Source: CAWCTD01 sp963798455 (lineage in GTDB: Bacteria; Acidobacteriota; Terriglobia; Bryobacterales; Bryobacteraceae). Taken from it: a stretch of 64,000 nt of DNA. Location of the stretch: contig CAWCTD010000003.1 of NCBI GenBank assembly GCA_963798455.1, positions 2,604,001-2,668,000 of the forward strand, in the 5' to 3' direction. Made by a program: the position numbers and the translations under genes. Numbering within the stretch: the stretch's first letter is position 1; each line of letters begins with the position of its first letter. A model generated the notes under the pieces. That model was not told the DNA's origin. It was given only the letters and a program-made list of their open reading frames with translations, and made no database searches. Positions 44,771-54,400 of the stretch are shown here, one piece after another.

Positions 44771-45000
44771 GCGCAAGAGAGATCATACATCATACAACAG
44801 AGCGTGTCAAGCACTTTACGCACTTTACGCACGCGCACTTTGCGCGAGTGGACACCGTCCTAGTCTGGGAGAGCGGGCGGCTCAGCAGCGTCCTTAACCA
44901 ACCGATCGTCGCAACTCGAATCTGGGACCGTATGGCCAGTTCAAGATCCGTGATGTTACTTCTGCCTGGAGGCCATGGTATGAGAAAATGAGTCTTATCC
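44771..45000. repeat. Divergent regulatory module, copy A (paralogue of 55041-55325)
   Basis: The whole 314-base divergent spacer (44705-45018) is non-coding. From 44771 it matches the spacer at 55041: both contain GCAAG-x-G-x-GATCATACATCATA, then TGTCAAGCACTTTA at identical spacing, then GCGAGTGGACA, and, at the far end, GTTCAAGATCC-x-TGATGT followed by CCTGG. The middle parts differ. In this copy ACTTTACGC is repeated in tandem (44812-44829). The duplication links the aldolase operon and dehydrogenase gene here with the receptor and GntR gene there. Confidence 0.75.
44781..44809 (-). promoter_or_regulatory. Consensus sigma-70 promoter and putative GntR box of the aldolase operon
   Basis: On the minus strand TTGACA (44809-44804), a 17-base spacer and TATGAT (44786-44781) form a near-perfect promoter. 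The spacer end and -10 box form ATGATGTATGATC, shared exactly with the receptor promoter at 55051-55079. A regulator bound there would cover the -10 region; the FadR-type GntR protein at 55334 is the obvious candidate. Confidence 0.72.
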
Positions 45001-45018
45001 ATCGCCAGGAGATTTGAC

Positions 45019-46536
45019 ATGATCGCAACAGACGCCAAGACACTCAACTTTTATATGGGCGGCGAGGCTCGAACATCGCAGTCGGGCCGGCACGCCGAGA
45101 TCTTCGACCCGAGCACGGGGCAGGTGATCGCGCAGGCGCCTCTGTGCACGGAACAAGAGGTGAACCTCGCCATCCAGTCGGCGAAGGAGGCCTTCCCGGC
45201 CTGGGCCGAGACACCCGCGATTCGAAGGGTCCAGGTGCTGTACAAGCTCAGGGACCTCATCGACCAGAATCTGGATGAGCTCACTCGCCTGGCAGCCACA
45301 GAAAACGGCAAAGTGTGGGACGAGGCCCAGGGCGATGTGCTGAAGGCCCGGGAGGTCGTCGAAATGGCCTGCGGGATCCCGTCGCAGATGATGGGCGAGT
45401 CGGTGATGAACGCGACAACGGGCTACGATACGGTTCTCTATCGTGAACCGCTGGGCGTGTTCGCCGGCATCGCGCCGTTCAACTTTCCGGCCATGATCCC
45501 GATGGGATGGATGATGCCCCTCTGCATCGCGACCGGAAACACCTTCGTTTTGAAGCCCGCCACCATGACGCCCATGACCTCCCTGCGGATGACGGAACTG
45601 CTGTACGAGGCCGGCTTGCCGAAGGGCGTGGTGAATGTGGTGACGTGCAGCCGGCGCGAAGCGGACCTGATCCTCAAGCATCCGGATGTGAAGGGGATCA
45701 TCTTCGTTGGCTCGACCTCGGTAGGTTTGCACGTATACTCGACCGCTGCCGCGCATGGTAAGCGCGTCCAGGCCCTCTGTGAAGCCAAGAACCACGCGCT
45801 GGTGCTGCAGGACGCACCGTTGGAACGCACCGCTCGGGGCATTATCAACGCGGCGTTCGGCTGCGCGGGCGAGCGATGCATGGCCCTGCCCGCGATCGCC
45901 GTCGAGGAGAGCATCGCCGACGACCTGGTGGCCTTGCTGGTCAAGTTCGCGAAGGAGCGCAAGATCGGTCCGGCATACGACAAGGCGTCAGAGCTTGGCC
46001 CGCTGGTGTCGGCAGGCCAGAAGAAATGGGTCCTCGACTGGATCGAGAAAGGCATCGCCGAGGGTGCGAAGCTCGTCCTGGATGGCAGGAACGTGACGGT
46101 CAAAGGCAACGAAGGCGGCTTCTATCTGGGGCCGACCGTTTTCGACCACGTGGAGCCCGGAATGAGCGTAGGAGACGAGGAAGTCTTCGGTCCGGTGCTG
46201 TGCGTCAAGAGAGTGAAGAACTTCGAGCAAGGCGTCGCGCTGATGAACGCCAACCGCTTTGCCAACGGGTCGGTCATTTTCACGCAGAGCGGCCACTACA
46301 GCCGGGAATTCGCCAGGCCCACGCACGCCGGCATGGTCGGCATCAACGTGGGCATTCCGGTTCCGGTTGGGATGTTCCCGTTTGCCGGGCACAAGAACTC
46401 GTTCTTCGGCGACCTGCATACGCTGGGGAAGGACGGCATCCGGTTCTTCACCGAGTCGAAGTGCGTCACGACGACCTGGTTCGGTGAAGAGGAGCGAAAG
46501 AAGGCGAAGATCGACACTTGGGACGGGGTGCTGTAA
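45019..46536 (+). CDS. mmsA: CoA-acylating methylmalonate-semialdehyde dehydrogenase-like
   Basis: 505 residues, aldehyde dehydrogenase superfamily, MmsA/IolA subgroup. LNFYMGGEARTSQSGRHAEIFDP at the N-terminus, PFNFPAMIPMGWMMPLCIATGNTFVLKPA (Rossmann side), GIIFVGSTSVGLHVYSTAAAHGKRVQALCEAKNHALV, and the catalytic cysteine in FGCAGERCMALP, all typical of MMSDH. The enzyme oxidises malonate- or methylmalonate-semialdehyde to acetyl- or propionyl-CoA. AGGAG precedes the ATG. It diverges from the KdgD-like operon, so it may take an aldehyde from that pathway; a conventional ketoglutarate-semialdehyde dehydrogenase would be the textbook partner, so its substrate range is an open point. Confidence 0.9.
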   Translation: MIATDAKTLNFYMGGEARTSQSGRHAEIFDPSTGQVIAQAPLCTEQEVNLAIQSAKEAFPAWAETPAIRRVQVLYKLRDLIDQNLDELTRLAATENGKVWDEAQGDVLKAREVVEMACGIPSQMMGESVMNATTGYDTVLYREPLGVFAGIAPFNFPAMIPMGWMMPLCIATGNTFVLKPATMTPMTSLRMTELLYEAGLPKGVVNVVTCSRREADLILKHPDVKGIIFVGSTSVGLHVYSTAAAHGKRVQALCEAKNHALVLQDAPLERTARGIINAAFGCAGERCMALPAIAVEESIADDLVALLVKFAKERKIGPAYDKASELGPLVSAGQKKWVLDWIEKGIAEGAKLVLDGRNVTVKGNEGGFYLGPTVFDHVEPGMSVGDEEVFGPVLCVKRVKNFEQGVALMNANRFANGSVIFTQSGHYSREFARPTHAGMVGINVGIPVPVGMFPFAGHKNSFFGDLHTLGKDGIRFFTESKCVTTTWFGEEERKKAKIDTWDGVL

Positions 46537-46814
46537 CGCTGGGCGTCGGCCGGTCGCTACCGGAGGAGAACGTCCTTCAGTTGATCCGTGCCTGCCTTTG
46601 CTTCGCGCGCGACCGCCGCATCGTTCGAGGTGATGGTTCGGAGCGGCGAACTATCCCTCGGCGAAGGCTTCGACGACCTACTACCGTGGGGCTGGATTGA
46701 CAAGCGTCCGTTGTGGGTAGCCGAAACCCCATGATGCCCCGTAATCAGAGGCTTGCGGCCACTGAGCAACCAAGGCTCCTGGGACGTTGCCATCCATGCT
46801 ACAACCATGAGTTC

Positions 46815-48398
46815 ATGCCCGAATTCATCCTCTCAATCCTGGCCGAAGTCCGCGTGTTCCTCCGCAGTCGCGGCGACACTTTCCTCGAAGTTCTCGCACA
46901 GCGACAGCAGGTCGCGGTGCTCAAGCGGAAGCGGCCGCGTCCAAAGCTGAACTCGTTTGACCGGCTGTTCTGGACCACACTGCGCCGCGTTTGGTCCCGC
47001 TGGGCGGAGGTTCTCCTCGTCGTGAAACCCGAGACCATGGTCGGCTGGCATCGCGCTGGCTTTCGCCTCTACTGGCGTTGGCGGTCCCGAGGGCGTGGCG
47101 CCAGACCGAGGACTACTGCAGAAACCCGCGCGCTGATCCTCCGCATGGCGGAGGAGAATCCCAGTTGGGGCGAGCCCGAGAGTCACAGTGAGCTTCTAAA
47201 GCTCGGCTTCGTTGTCTCCGAACGAAGCGAAGGCCGTTATCTGAGCCGACTTCGGCGACGCGGTGATCCAGGCAAACGTTGGTTGGCCTTTCTCCGGAAC
47301 CACCGTGAGGTGATCGTGGCCTTCGACTTCTTCACCGTGCCGACCGTGACATCCAAACTGCTATACTGCTTCTTCGTCATCGAACACGGACCGCGCAAGA
47401 TCCTGCACTTCAACACAACGCGACACCTTACTGCGGAATGGGTTGTCCAGCAATTGCGTGAGGCTTTTCCCGAGGCTGCCCCCTATCGTTACGTCATCCT
47501 CAACCTCGACTCGGAGTTCTACGTCGAAGTCATCACATTCCCGAAAGCAGCGGGTCTGAAACCCAAGCGAACACGCGCCCAGGCGCCCTGGCAAAATGGA
47601 ATCTCGGAACGCTGGGTGGGAAGTTGCCGCAAAGAGATCCTCGACCATGTCATCGCGCTGAACGAGCAACATCTTCGCCGGCTGATCCGTGAGTACGTGA
47701 GCTACTACCATCAGGACCGCATTCACGATTCGTTGAACAAGGACACGCCGAATCGGCGGCCAGTCGAGCTGAGGCCGTCAGCCAACGCGACCGTGATTTC
47801 CAACGCCCGACTGGGCGGGCTGCACCATCGCTACGAGTGGCGCGAAGCGACGCAGAACCTCTCTGCAACCACTTGTCTCTCCGTGATGGTCACCCTCGGA
47901 ATCACCGACGACGTGCGCTGGGCTGCAAGTCTCGGCGAGGGAGGCCGCCCCAAGTACAGTGGGGCCGGGAGCTGTCCAAACCGTTTCAGTGAGTGGCTGC
48001 GGGAATCCGCGCTCGCCGCCTGCTCGCGCCGCCCCGCAGACCCACACTTGACGCCAACACACCCTTACATATCGTCGCTCCGCGCTGCGGATCCGGTCCT
48101 GGCTACGGACACCGGCTGGGCAAGTGCTCAGCAAGGCATATCCGACTTCCGATCTGTCACGAGTCCGCGTGCTGATCTGCGGACAGCCCGCCGTAATCCT
48201 GTCTGCAGCCATGACCTCCACTGGCATGTTCGAGATCAGCATTCAAGTGCCAGACGACAATCCCGCTGGAGATCAGCCGATCGTGCTTCAGATCGACGGC
48301 CAGCCCTCCCAGCAGAATGTGAACATCACGCTCAGCGGAGGACGAAGGAACTGCCAAGTCCATCCCCAGGGCTTCGGCCCGGCAGCATCAGGCGATAG
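46815..48398 (+). CDS. Integrase-core (IS3/IS481-like) transposase with run-on C-terminus
   Basis: A DDE transposase. From the ATG at 46815 the N-terminus reads VRVFLRSRGDTFLEVLAQRQQVAVL, then a helix-turn-helix part, and the integrase core with first Asp in VAFDFFTVPTVTSK, second Asp near VILNLDSEF and Glu in QNGISERWVGSCRKEIL; the tail VSYYHQDRIHDSL...LGGLHHRYEWREA ends near 47853. Relatives stop here, but this frame has lost its stop and runs on through unrelated sequence to 48398. Some core motifs look eroded (LNLDSEF for the usual R-D form). No terminal repeats could be placed. Probably an inactive IS inserted between the dehydrogenase and the UxuA-like genes. Confidence 0.72.
   Translation: MPEFILSILAEVRVFLRSRGDTFLEVLAQRQQVAVLKRKRPRPKLNSFDRLFWTTLRRVWSRWAEVLLVVKPETMVGWHRAGFRLYWRWRSRGRGARPRTTAETRALILRMAEENPSWGEPESHSELLKLGFVVSERSEGRYLSRLRRRGDPGKRWLAFLRNHREVIVAFDFFTVPTVTSKLLYCFFVIEHGPRKILHFNTTRHLTAEWVVQQLREAFPEAAPYRYVILNLDSEFYVEVITFPKAAGLKPKRTRAQAPWQNGISERWVGSCRKEILDHVIALNEQHLRRLIREYVSYYHQDRIHDSLNKDTPNRRPVELRPSANATVISNARLGGLHHRYEWREATQNLSATTCLSVMVTLGITDDVRWAASLGEGGRPKYSGAGSCPNRFSEWLRESALAACSRRPADPHLTPTHPYISSLRAADPVLATDTGWASAQQGISDFRSVTSPRADLRTARRNPVCSHDLHWHVRDQHSSARRQSRWRSADRASDRRPALPAECEHHAQRRTKELPSPSPGLRPGSIRR
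48150..48345 (+). pseudogene. Fragment of a TIGR03437-type (Solibacter C-terminal domain) protein
   Basis: In a frame different from the transposase, RVLICGQPAVILSAAM, then TGMFEISIQVPDDNPAGDQPI and VLQIDGQPSQQNVNITL match the pattern of TIGR03437 (V.IGG..A.V..AG..PG.YQ.NV.VP....GD..V....G...S....I.V), a C-terminal domain of exported proteins that is abundant in Solibacter. No upstream part of such a protein is present. It lies in the stretch between the IS core and the UxuA-like gene (47860-48587), probably the cut remnant of a gene hit by the IS. Confidence 0.6.
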
Positions 48399-48587
48399 TT
48401 CCACGGCATCCACTACGACGGGTTCCGCGCCAGTTCAGGCGGCGCGTCCTTTTAGCTGGATCAGATACTCCTCAACCTCCCGTTGTGCTGGACCCGAGGA
48501 TCTGGCGAAGGCTCGTGCTGTTATCCGCTGGAACCAGGCCTCTGCCCCACCTTAAGCTGGACAGCATTGCTGTCCGTCCCGCAATGG

Positions 48588-49700
48588 CTATCCCACCTCT
48601 TCGTTGGCGCGGCGCAACAGGGCCCGCATGTAGGCAATGCTGTAAGCGTCGGCGATACGATGACCCTGGTCATTTACCAGTTGAGGATAGTGGTCGGGGA
48701 TCAGTGAGGCGGTACACTTCACCTTCCGGAACGCCTTCATGACCTCGTACATGTCCGTGACCCCGTCATCCTGAAACGTCTCATGAAAACGTGGCAGCGG
48801 CGAGCTGACATTGCGAAAATGGACCCCAAAGATCTTCCCACGGGCGCCGAAGTCATCGATCATGCCGAAGATGTCCTTGCCCATCTGGGTCCCTCCTTCC
48901 GACCAGGTTCCCACGCAGAACATCAGTCCCCAATAGGGGCTGTGCCCCGCAATTTCGTCGGCCCGTTTGTGTCCGTTATAATCGACGAACAGCTTCGCGA
49001 CCCCGTTCATCATGGCTGATGCCGCGGTCGGTGGATCGTCAGGATGTAACGCCAGATGCACATTAGCTTTCTCGGCAACCGGCAGCACAGCCTTAATGAA
49101 GTAGGTGTAGTTGGCCCACATATCGTCAGCCGTATAGACCCGGTCGTACATTTGCTTTTCGACTTCCTTATGGAAGTCGTTCACGTCGTACTCGCGAACC
49201 TTGTACCCGCGTTCCGTCGTGATCTGCTTGGTCGTGTAAGTGTTACCGGGGTGAAAATCGATCTTGGTGCAGAAGATGCCGAGACGGCCGAGGTCCCGGA
49301 GGAAGGTCTGGAACTTTTCAATGTCTTGGTCCCTGCCGGGCTGTCCGAGCTGGATCTTGAGCGAGCGGTAAACGTTGCCCAGGGTGCCGCAATGGATCTT
49401 AATGCCATAGCTGCCGAGCCGCTCCTGGACGCTCTTGATGACTTCGTAAGGAGCGTTGTCGCCGAACTCGACATGGACCCAGCGCACCCCAATCTGCTTC
49501 AGGAACAGAAATTGGTCGTCGGTAGCGGAACGACCACTCACCTCGGAGGCGATCTTGGTGTTGTCCGGGTCGTATTCGTCTATACGTGGGCGAGCGGCAA
49601 GTGCTCGAGCGGCGCCGGGGCCGAATGACGCAGCGCCGGCGGCCAGCGGAACCTTGAAGAAATCACGTCGCGGAATCTTTCGAAATTTCGTAAGCGTCAT
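48588..49700 (-). CDS. Tat-exported mannonate dehydratase-like (UxuA-type) TIM-barrel protein
   Basis: 370 residues. The N-terminus has PRRDFFKVPLAAGAASFGPGAA, a twin-arginine signal. The body is a xylose-isomerase-like barrel with UxuA-type features: LALHPDDPPTAASAMM (metal-binding His/Asp), YWGLMFCVGTWSEGG (metal-binding Cys), GVHFRNVSSPLPRFHETFQDDG (His and Arg) and SLIPDHYPQLVNDQG near the C-terminus. UxuA removes water from D-mannonate to give 2-keto-3-deoxygluconate. E. coli UxuA is cytosolic, so the Tat signal is unusual and the true substrate may differ. A TATACT at 49768-49773 may be its -10 box. It is paralogous to the gene at 50209. Confidence 0.8.
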   Translation of the reverse strand: MTLTKFRKIPRRDFFKVPLAAGAASFGPGAARALAARPRIDEYDPDNTKIASEVSGRSATDDQFLFLKQIGVRWVHVEFGDNAPYEVIKSVQERLGSYGIKIHCGTLGNVYRSLKIQLGQPGRDQDIEKFQTFLRDLGRLGIFCTKIDFHPGNTYTTKQITTERGYKVREYDVNDFHKEVEKQMYDRVYTADDMWANYTYFIKAVLPVAEKANVHLALHPDDPPTAASAMMNGVAKLFVDYNGHKRADEIAGHSPYWGLMFCVGTWSEGGTQMGKDIFGMIDDFGARGKIFGVHFRNVSSPLPRFHETFQDDGVTDMYEVMKAFRKVKCTASLIPDHYPQLVNDQGHRIADAYSIAYMRALLRRANEEVG

Positions 49701-50208
49701 ACTGCCTCCAGATTTGTGCTTGTTGTTTCAACGGATATTCCCATTTTTGATCCTCAAAGTAAGAGATAGTATACACCAATGTGCCTCCTGTAGAGCGGTT
49801 TTCTTCCTGGAGGGCCTCAGTCTCTCCCGACGGAGCTGGTTCTGCTCCTCCCGAGGACCCAGAAACTAGGAACTGCCGCCTTTCTCGTCCGTTCTAAGGA
49901 CACGTCTGGCGTTCCGCACCTCCTGGTTGCCAAAGAAGGTCTGGAAGACGCTCTTCTGCGCCAACGGCGCCCGGCTGTAAGTCGCGGTCTGGTAAGGCAA
50001 GGCGACCGGGAGCGGCATCCGCGTCCTCTGCGCCCGCCGGCAGCTGCTGTCGCTTCTACCAGGCCCAGTGCCGGCAACTCGTGTGGCAGTGGCTGAATAG
50101 ATGTTACCGACGGCGGACTGACCCTTCAGTGAAGGCTGAGTCTGCCCGAAGCAGGTGGAAGCCCTCAGGACCGCCGCGGAAGGGCACGGACTCCCGGACG
50201 GCATTCAA
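49701..50208. other. 508-base gap between the two UxuA-like genes
   Basis: No complete gene is visible. It holds the leader of the 48588 gene (to about 49800). On the minus strand an open stretch (49866-50204) ends with a segment reading RAPLAQKSVFQTFFGNQEV, which looks protein-like in composition and may be the tail of a lost gene, but I cannot assign it. No IS motif was recognised. Confidence 0.4.
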
Positions 50209-51324
50209 TCAGCCCGCCGCATTTGCGACGCGGACCAGGGCCTGGATGTACGCCAATGCATACGCAAAGGCCTGCCTGGCGCGCTGGTCACCTTCGATTG
50301 CGGGCGCGTGGTCCGGCATCAGCATGCCGTCATAACCTACTTCCCTGTAAACCCGCAGAGCCTGCAGCATGTCCACGTCGCCATCGTCCGGAAACGTTTC
50401 CTGGAAATTCAGAAATCCTCCCTTGATGTTCCGGAAATCGACCGCGACGATCTTGTCGCGGCTGCCGAAATAGCGGATGACGTCCAGGATCTCTCGGGCA
50501 GGGTTCTTGAGACTTTCTGACATTGTTCCTTGGCAGAACATGAGGCCATGGTATGGGCTGGGTGTGATCTCGATGAACCGCTTGAGCCCTTCCACCGTGT
50601 CGAGCACCCGGTGCACGCCTCGAAAGGCCGTGCCACGAGGCATAGCCGGGTCGTGTGGATGGCAGGCCATTCTCACTTTGTACTCTTCAGCCACCGGGAT
50701 GACACGCTTTAGGAAGTAAGTGATCCGCTCCCAGGACTCCTCGGCGCTAACGGTGCCGGCTTTGGTCAGAGCCGGTTCGGACGCGCCGGAACTGCCGCGG
50801 GGGGCGTTGCCAAAAGCAAGACCCTGCTTCGCCTTGGCATAGTCGAACGATGAGTACATGGCCCCACCGCGCCCTGGCGTGGATTCAGTGCGGATCACCC
50901 CGAGGATCGTCAGGTTGTACTTGGCGGCGGGAATTCCGGCGCGAGCGACATTGCGAATCATGTTACAGATGTCGTCAATCTCACGGTCGCGCTCGGGGCT
51001 CTTGCCCAGCATGATGTTTGGATTCTCGGACCGCTCAATGGGTACGGCGCTCAGCGGCAGTGCGATCACGTCCATCTGCACGCCGTAGGATTCGACCCGC
51101 TCCCGGAACTTCGTCAGTGCCTCAACGGACCACTTTTCGTCCATCCGGGGGGAGGGCACGTCGCCCAGAATGTGATTCACGCCGAGCGCCGCCAGCACCT
51201 TCAGATCGGCGTCGGAAGAAACGTGCTTCATCCCGACTTTCAAGAGGCCCTTCTGCTTAGTCGCCTGCTCCTTGGGAAGTTGGCCCACCGCCGCCGCAGC
51301 CTGCAAAAAGTTTCTGCGATTCAT
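50209..51324 (-). CDS. Tat-exported mannonate dehydratase-like (UxuA-type) TIM-barrel protein, second copy
   Basis: 371 residues from the ATG at 51324, which follows GGAGA and places NRRNFLQAAAAVGQLP, a Tat-like signal, at the N-terminus (the frame is open to 51420). UxuA-type barrel motifs: RMACHPHDPAMPRG, YHGLMFCQGTMSESL, VAVDFRNIKGGFLNFQETFPDDGDVDM and GMLMPDHAPAIEGD, corresponding one-to-one with the 48588 protein. The two share order of motifs and strand, so they are an old duplication, each with its own leader. Upstream, TTGACA at 51428-51433 has only a poor -10 partner. It lies just downstream of the TonB receptor gene and may be co-expressed. Confidence 0.8.
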   Translation of the reverse strand: MNRRNFLQAAAAVGQLPKEQATKQKGLLKVGMKHVSSDADLKVLAALGVNHILGDVPSPRMDEKWSVEALTKFRERVESYGVQMDVIALPLSAVPIERSENPNIMLGKSPERDREIDDICNMIRNVARAGIPAAKYNLTILGVIRTESTPGRGGAMYSSFDYAKAKQGLAFGNAPRGSSGASEPALTKAGTVSAEESWERITYFLKRVIPVAEEYKVRMACHPHDPAMPRGTAFRGVHRVLDTVEGLKRFIEITPSPYHGLMFCQGTMSESLKNPAREILDVIRYFGSRDKIVAVDFRNIKGGFLNFQETFPDDGDVDMLQALRVYREVGYDGMLMPDHAPAIEGDQRARQAFAYALAYIQALVRVANAAG

Positions 51325-51481
51325 TCGACCGTCTCCTTCATCCGCCGCTCCTTGATGGCGAAGTCTCTCAAAATCACAGTCGACATGTACTCGGAGGGGT
51401 GCTCGAACATGGGGAATCAAGTCTCGCTGTCAAGCGTGCCGCCACTCCTTTAAGGCCAGAATGCCATCCTTACTCCTGCCT

Positions 51482-54400
51482 TCAGAACCGGTACTTCAGC
51501 CCGAACTGCATCTCCCGGTTGTTCAGCGCTGTACTGCTGATCTGGCCGAAGTTTGCAACGCCGAGGCTTCGGGCCGGCGCAGCAAACTGCGGCGTGTTCA
51601 GGAAATTGAATGTCTCCCAGCGGAACTCCACGGTATGGCCCTCCCTTATCTTGAATTCCCTAAGGAGCGCGAAGTCCCAGGTCTTCGTGGCCGGCGCATC
51701 AAATAAGGCGACACCCGCGTTCCCATATCCCAGGGGGGGCATAAAGGTGCCGGCACCCGGGCAGCCGTTGCACTTGGACTGCACGAATGCAGCCGTGTTG
51801 AACCATTGGGCGAGACTGCGGTTGGCCATCACTCTGTCTACCTTCTGCCCGAAGACGATGTTCGGTCGTTGACTTCCGCCTGAGCCAGTGTTCTGGGAAT
51901 CGCCGCTCTGCCCGACCGTGACGGGCAGGCCCGACTGCAACGTAATGATTCCATTGATGGCCCATCCGCCGAGGATCCGATTCTTCGAGCCCTTGGCATT
52001 CCGCAGCCACGGAATCTCCCAGACATGGCTAAACACGAACCGGAGGCGCTGGTCGATGTTCGACCGGCCGTAATCGGCCTTGCGGTCGTTGGGATTCTGG
52101 AGACTTCTGGGCCCGTACGCGGCATCTTCATTCACGCTGTAGCCGATCGAATTTGCCCTCTGATAGTTGAAGGACGCGTGGAATGTCAGGCCATGTGCGT
52201 AGCGCTGCTCGGCGCGAAGCTGGAGGGAGTTGTAATTGGCGCTCGTCCAGCTTTCGAGCGCCTTGACTGTCCCGAGCGGCAGTAGCGCACCAGGCTGCTG
52301 CACATCTACATAGTACTGAATGGGGCGCCGCGACTGCACCGCCCCCAAGCCGGGGTCGGGGTTGTTCCAGTTTGTAAGCCCCATGTCGATGTTCGACGAA
52401 GCGCTGCCGACGTAGGCAAGGCCGGCCACTAAGTTGTGGCCGAAGGTCTCTTCCAGCTCCATGGTCCATTGCCAGATCTTGTTGTTAAGATACATGGAGC
52501 GGTTTCCCCGATCGGCTTGCTGGTAACCGAGCATAACGAGGGCCGCCGGCCCGCCTTGCGCCGTACCGGCGAATGGATTCTCGATGGTCGCCGTCGGGTT
52601 GTTGACGTCATTCTGAAACAGGGTAGAGCCGGAGTATGGCGGATTCGAACCCAAATTACTGAAGTTGTTACCGATTTGCGGGCTGTAGAACAACCCCGAA
52701 CCCGATCGGATCACGGTGGTGTTGTTGATCCGGTAGGCTAAGCCCAACCGGGGCATGAACTGTTTCCAGTTGATGTCGTACAGTCCTTTCGACACTCCAG
52801 GGCCGGGGACCAACTCGGGATATACCTGCCCGTTGACCGTCTGAACATCGGCGTTCGCAAGAGATAAAGTGCGAATACGTCCCAGGGCATCTGTCCAGTG
52901 CCCGTACCAATCCCAGCGGATGCCGAAGTTGATGGTCAGTTTGGACGTGGCTTTGTAGTCGTCGAGCCAGTACAACCCCCACCTCTGCTGCCGCATCTGG
53001 TTCGGCGGGTTGCCCTCGGCGGAGTTGGCACTCAGGGGGATTCCCAGCATGAAGGCGGCGAAAGCGTCCGGAATGCCCGCTATATTGCGCGTGAAAGAGA
53101 GCTGCCCCGCAGTAAAGCTTAGTGCCTGCGCGGTGTTCACAGGAGCGTATATGTACTCGGCGCCGAACTTAAAATTGTGCTTGCCCCAGTTGATGGTCAC
53201 GTTATCAGAAGCGTCGTAGAGCTTGTTGAGGTGAAAGACGGGTTGGTTGCCGACACAGCCGATGCCGGTAAAGCCCGTTATGCTGATGGAGGGCAGACAT
53301 TCCTCCTGCTTCGTAAGCGGGCGGCCGTTCACGGTGAAGTTCAAGCCGAGGGCTTGTTGGGTAAAATCCGTGTTGGTCTGGGGGTTGAGCGTACTATAAT
53401 GGATGCGGTTGTACCCGAAACGCAGCTCATTCAGTATCGTGGGCCTCAGGATCTTGGTGTAGCCGATGGCGAGGTTCTGGTTAAAGTAATCCGTAACGTA
53501 ACTCGTCACTTTGACCAGGCGATCTACCGTCCAGGCGGACTTTACCAACACATAGCGCGCAAAGACACGGTCGTTATCCCCGATCTTGTGATCGAAGCGG
53601 CCGAGGTATGAATCGCTGTTCATAATTTGACGGTCCGTGCCGACTAGATTCAGGGTGCTTTTAGCAGCCTTGGCCTGCGCGTCGTTGTTCGGAAAGGGCA
53701 TGAAGCCGCCTTGCGGGAAGGGGCTGGTGAGCTTGGAGGTGAGGATGTTCTGGGATACGGGGTCGATCATACTGGGTGGAATGATATTGTTGGAGAATGG
53801 GGCACTGTTGCCCGGATAACGGATGAGGAGGTTGGCGACATTGGTAGTGGGGTAATAGCGATTTCCCGGTTGGAGGATCTCGGAAAAATCGCCGGCGCGC
53901 ATGGCTAGGGTCGGCACCGATGTCTGAGTGGCATTGCCCCGGATCTCGCGGCGTCCTTCGTAGTTGAATAGCCAAAAGGTCTTGTCTTTTTTGATCGGAC
54001 CGGAAGCAACGCCGCCGAACTGGTTCCGATGCAATATGTTCTTCAAGAGCGGCGCGGGGAGGAAGAAATTGCGCGCATCCATGTCGTTGTTCCGGAGAAA
54101 CTCAAACGCGGTGCCGTGGATTTGGTTGGTGCCCGACTTGATGACCACACTCGCTTGCGCCCCGGAATTCATCCCGAACTCGGCCGAGTAGACCGCACTC
54201 TGCACTTTGAATTCCTCGACCGCCTCGATCGAAGGCACAAAGAGCATCATGTTCTTGAACCCATCCACCGCCGACACCCCGTCCAGGGTGACGTTCTGGT
54301 TGTTGTCACGCTGGCCGTTGGCCGAAAGCCCGACGGCTTGGCCCGGCATGGCCCGGGTGCCTTGGGTCCCCTGGCCATCGATCCCCATGCGGGCGGTCCC

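Noticed and set aside
46537..46814. Segment reading FDDLLPWGWIDKR before the transposase
   Set aside because: Slightly resembles the end of IS66 transposases (DELLPWNW), but only six residues fit and no other IS66 part is near, so not annotated.
51405..51433. TTGACA upstream of the 50209 gene as a promoter
   Set aside because: The -35 is perfect, but the hexamer 17 bases on (ATGTTC) is a poor -10; not strong enough for a feature.
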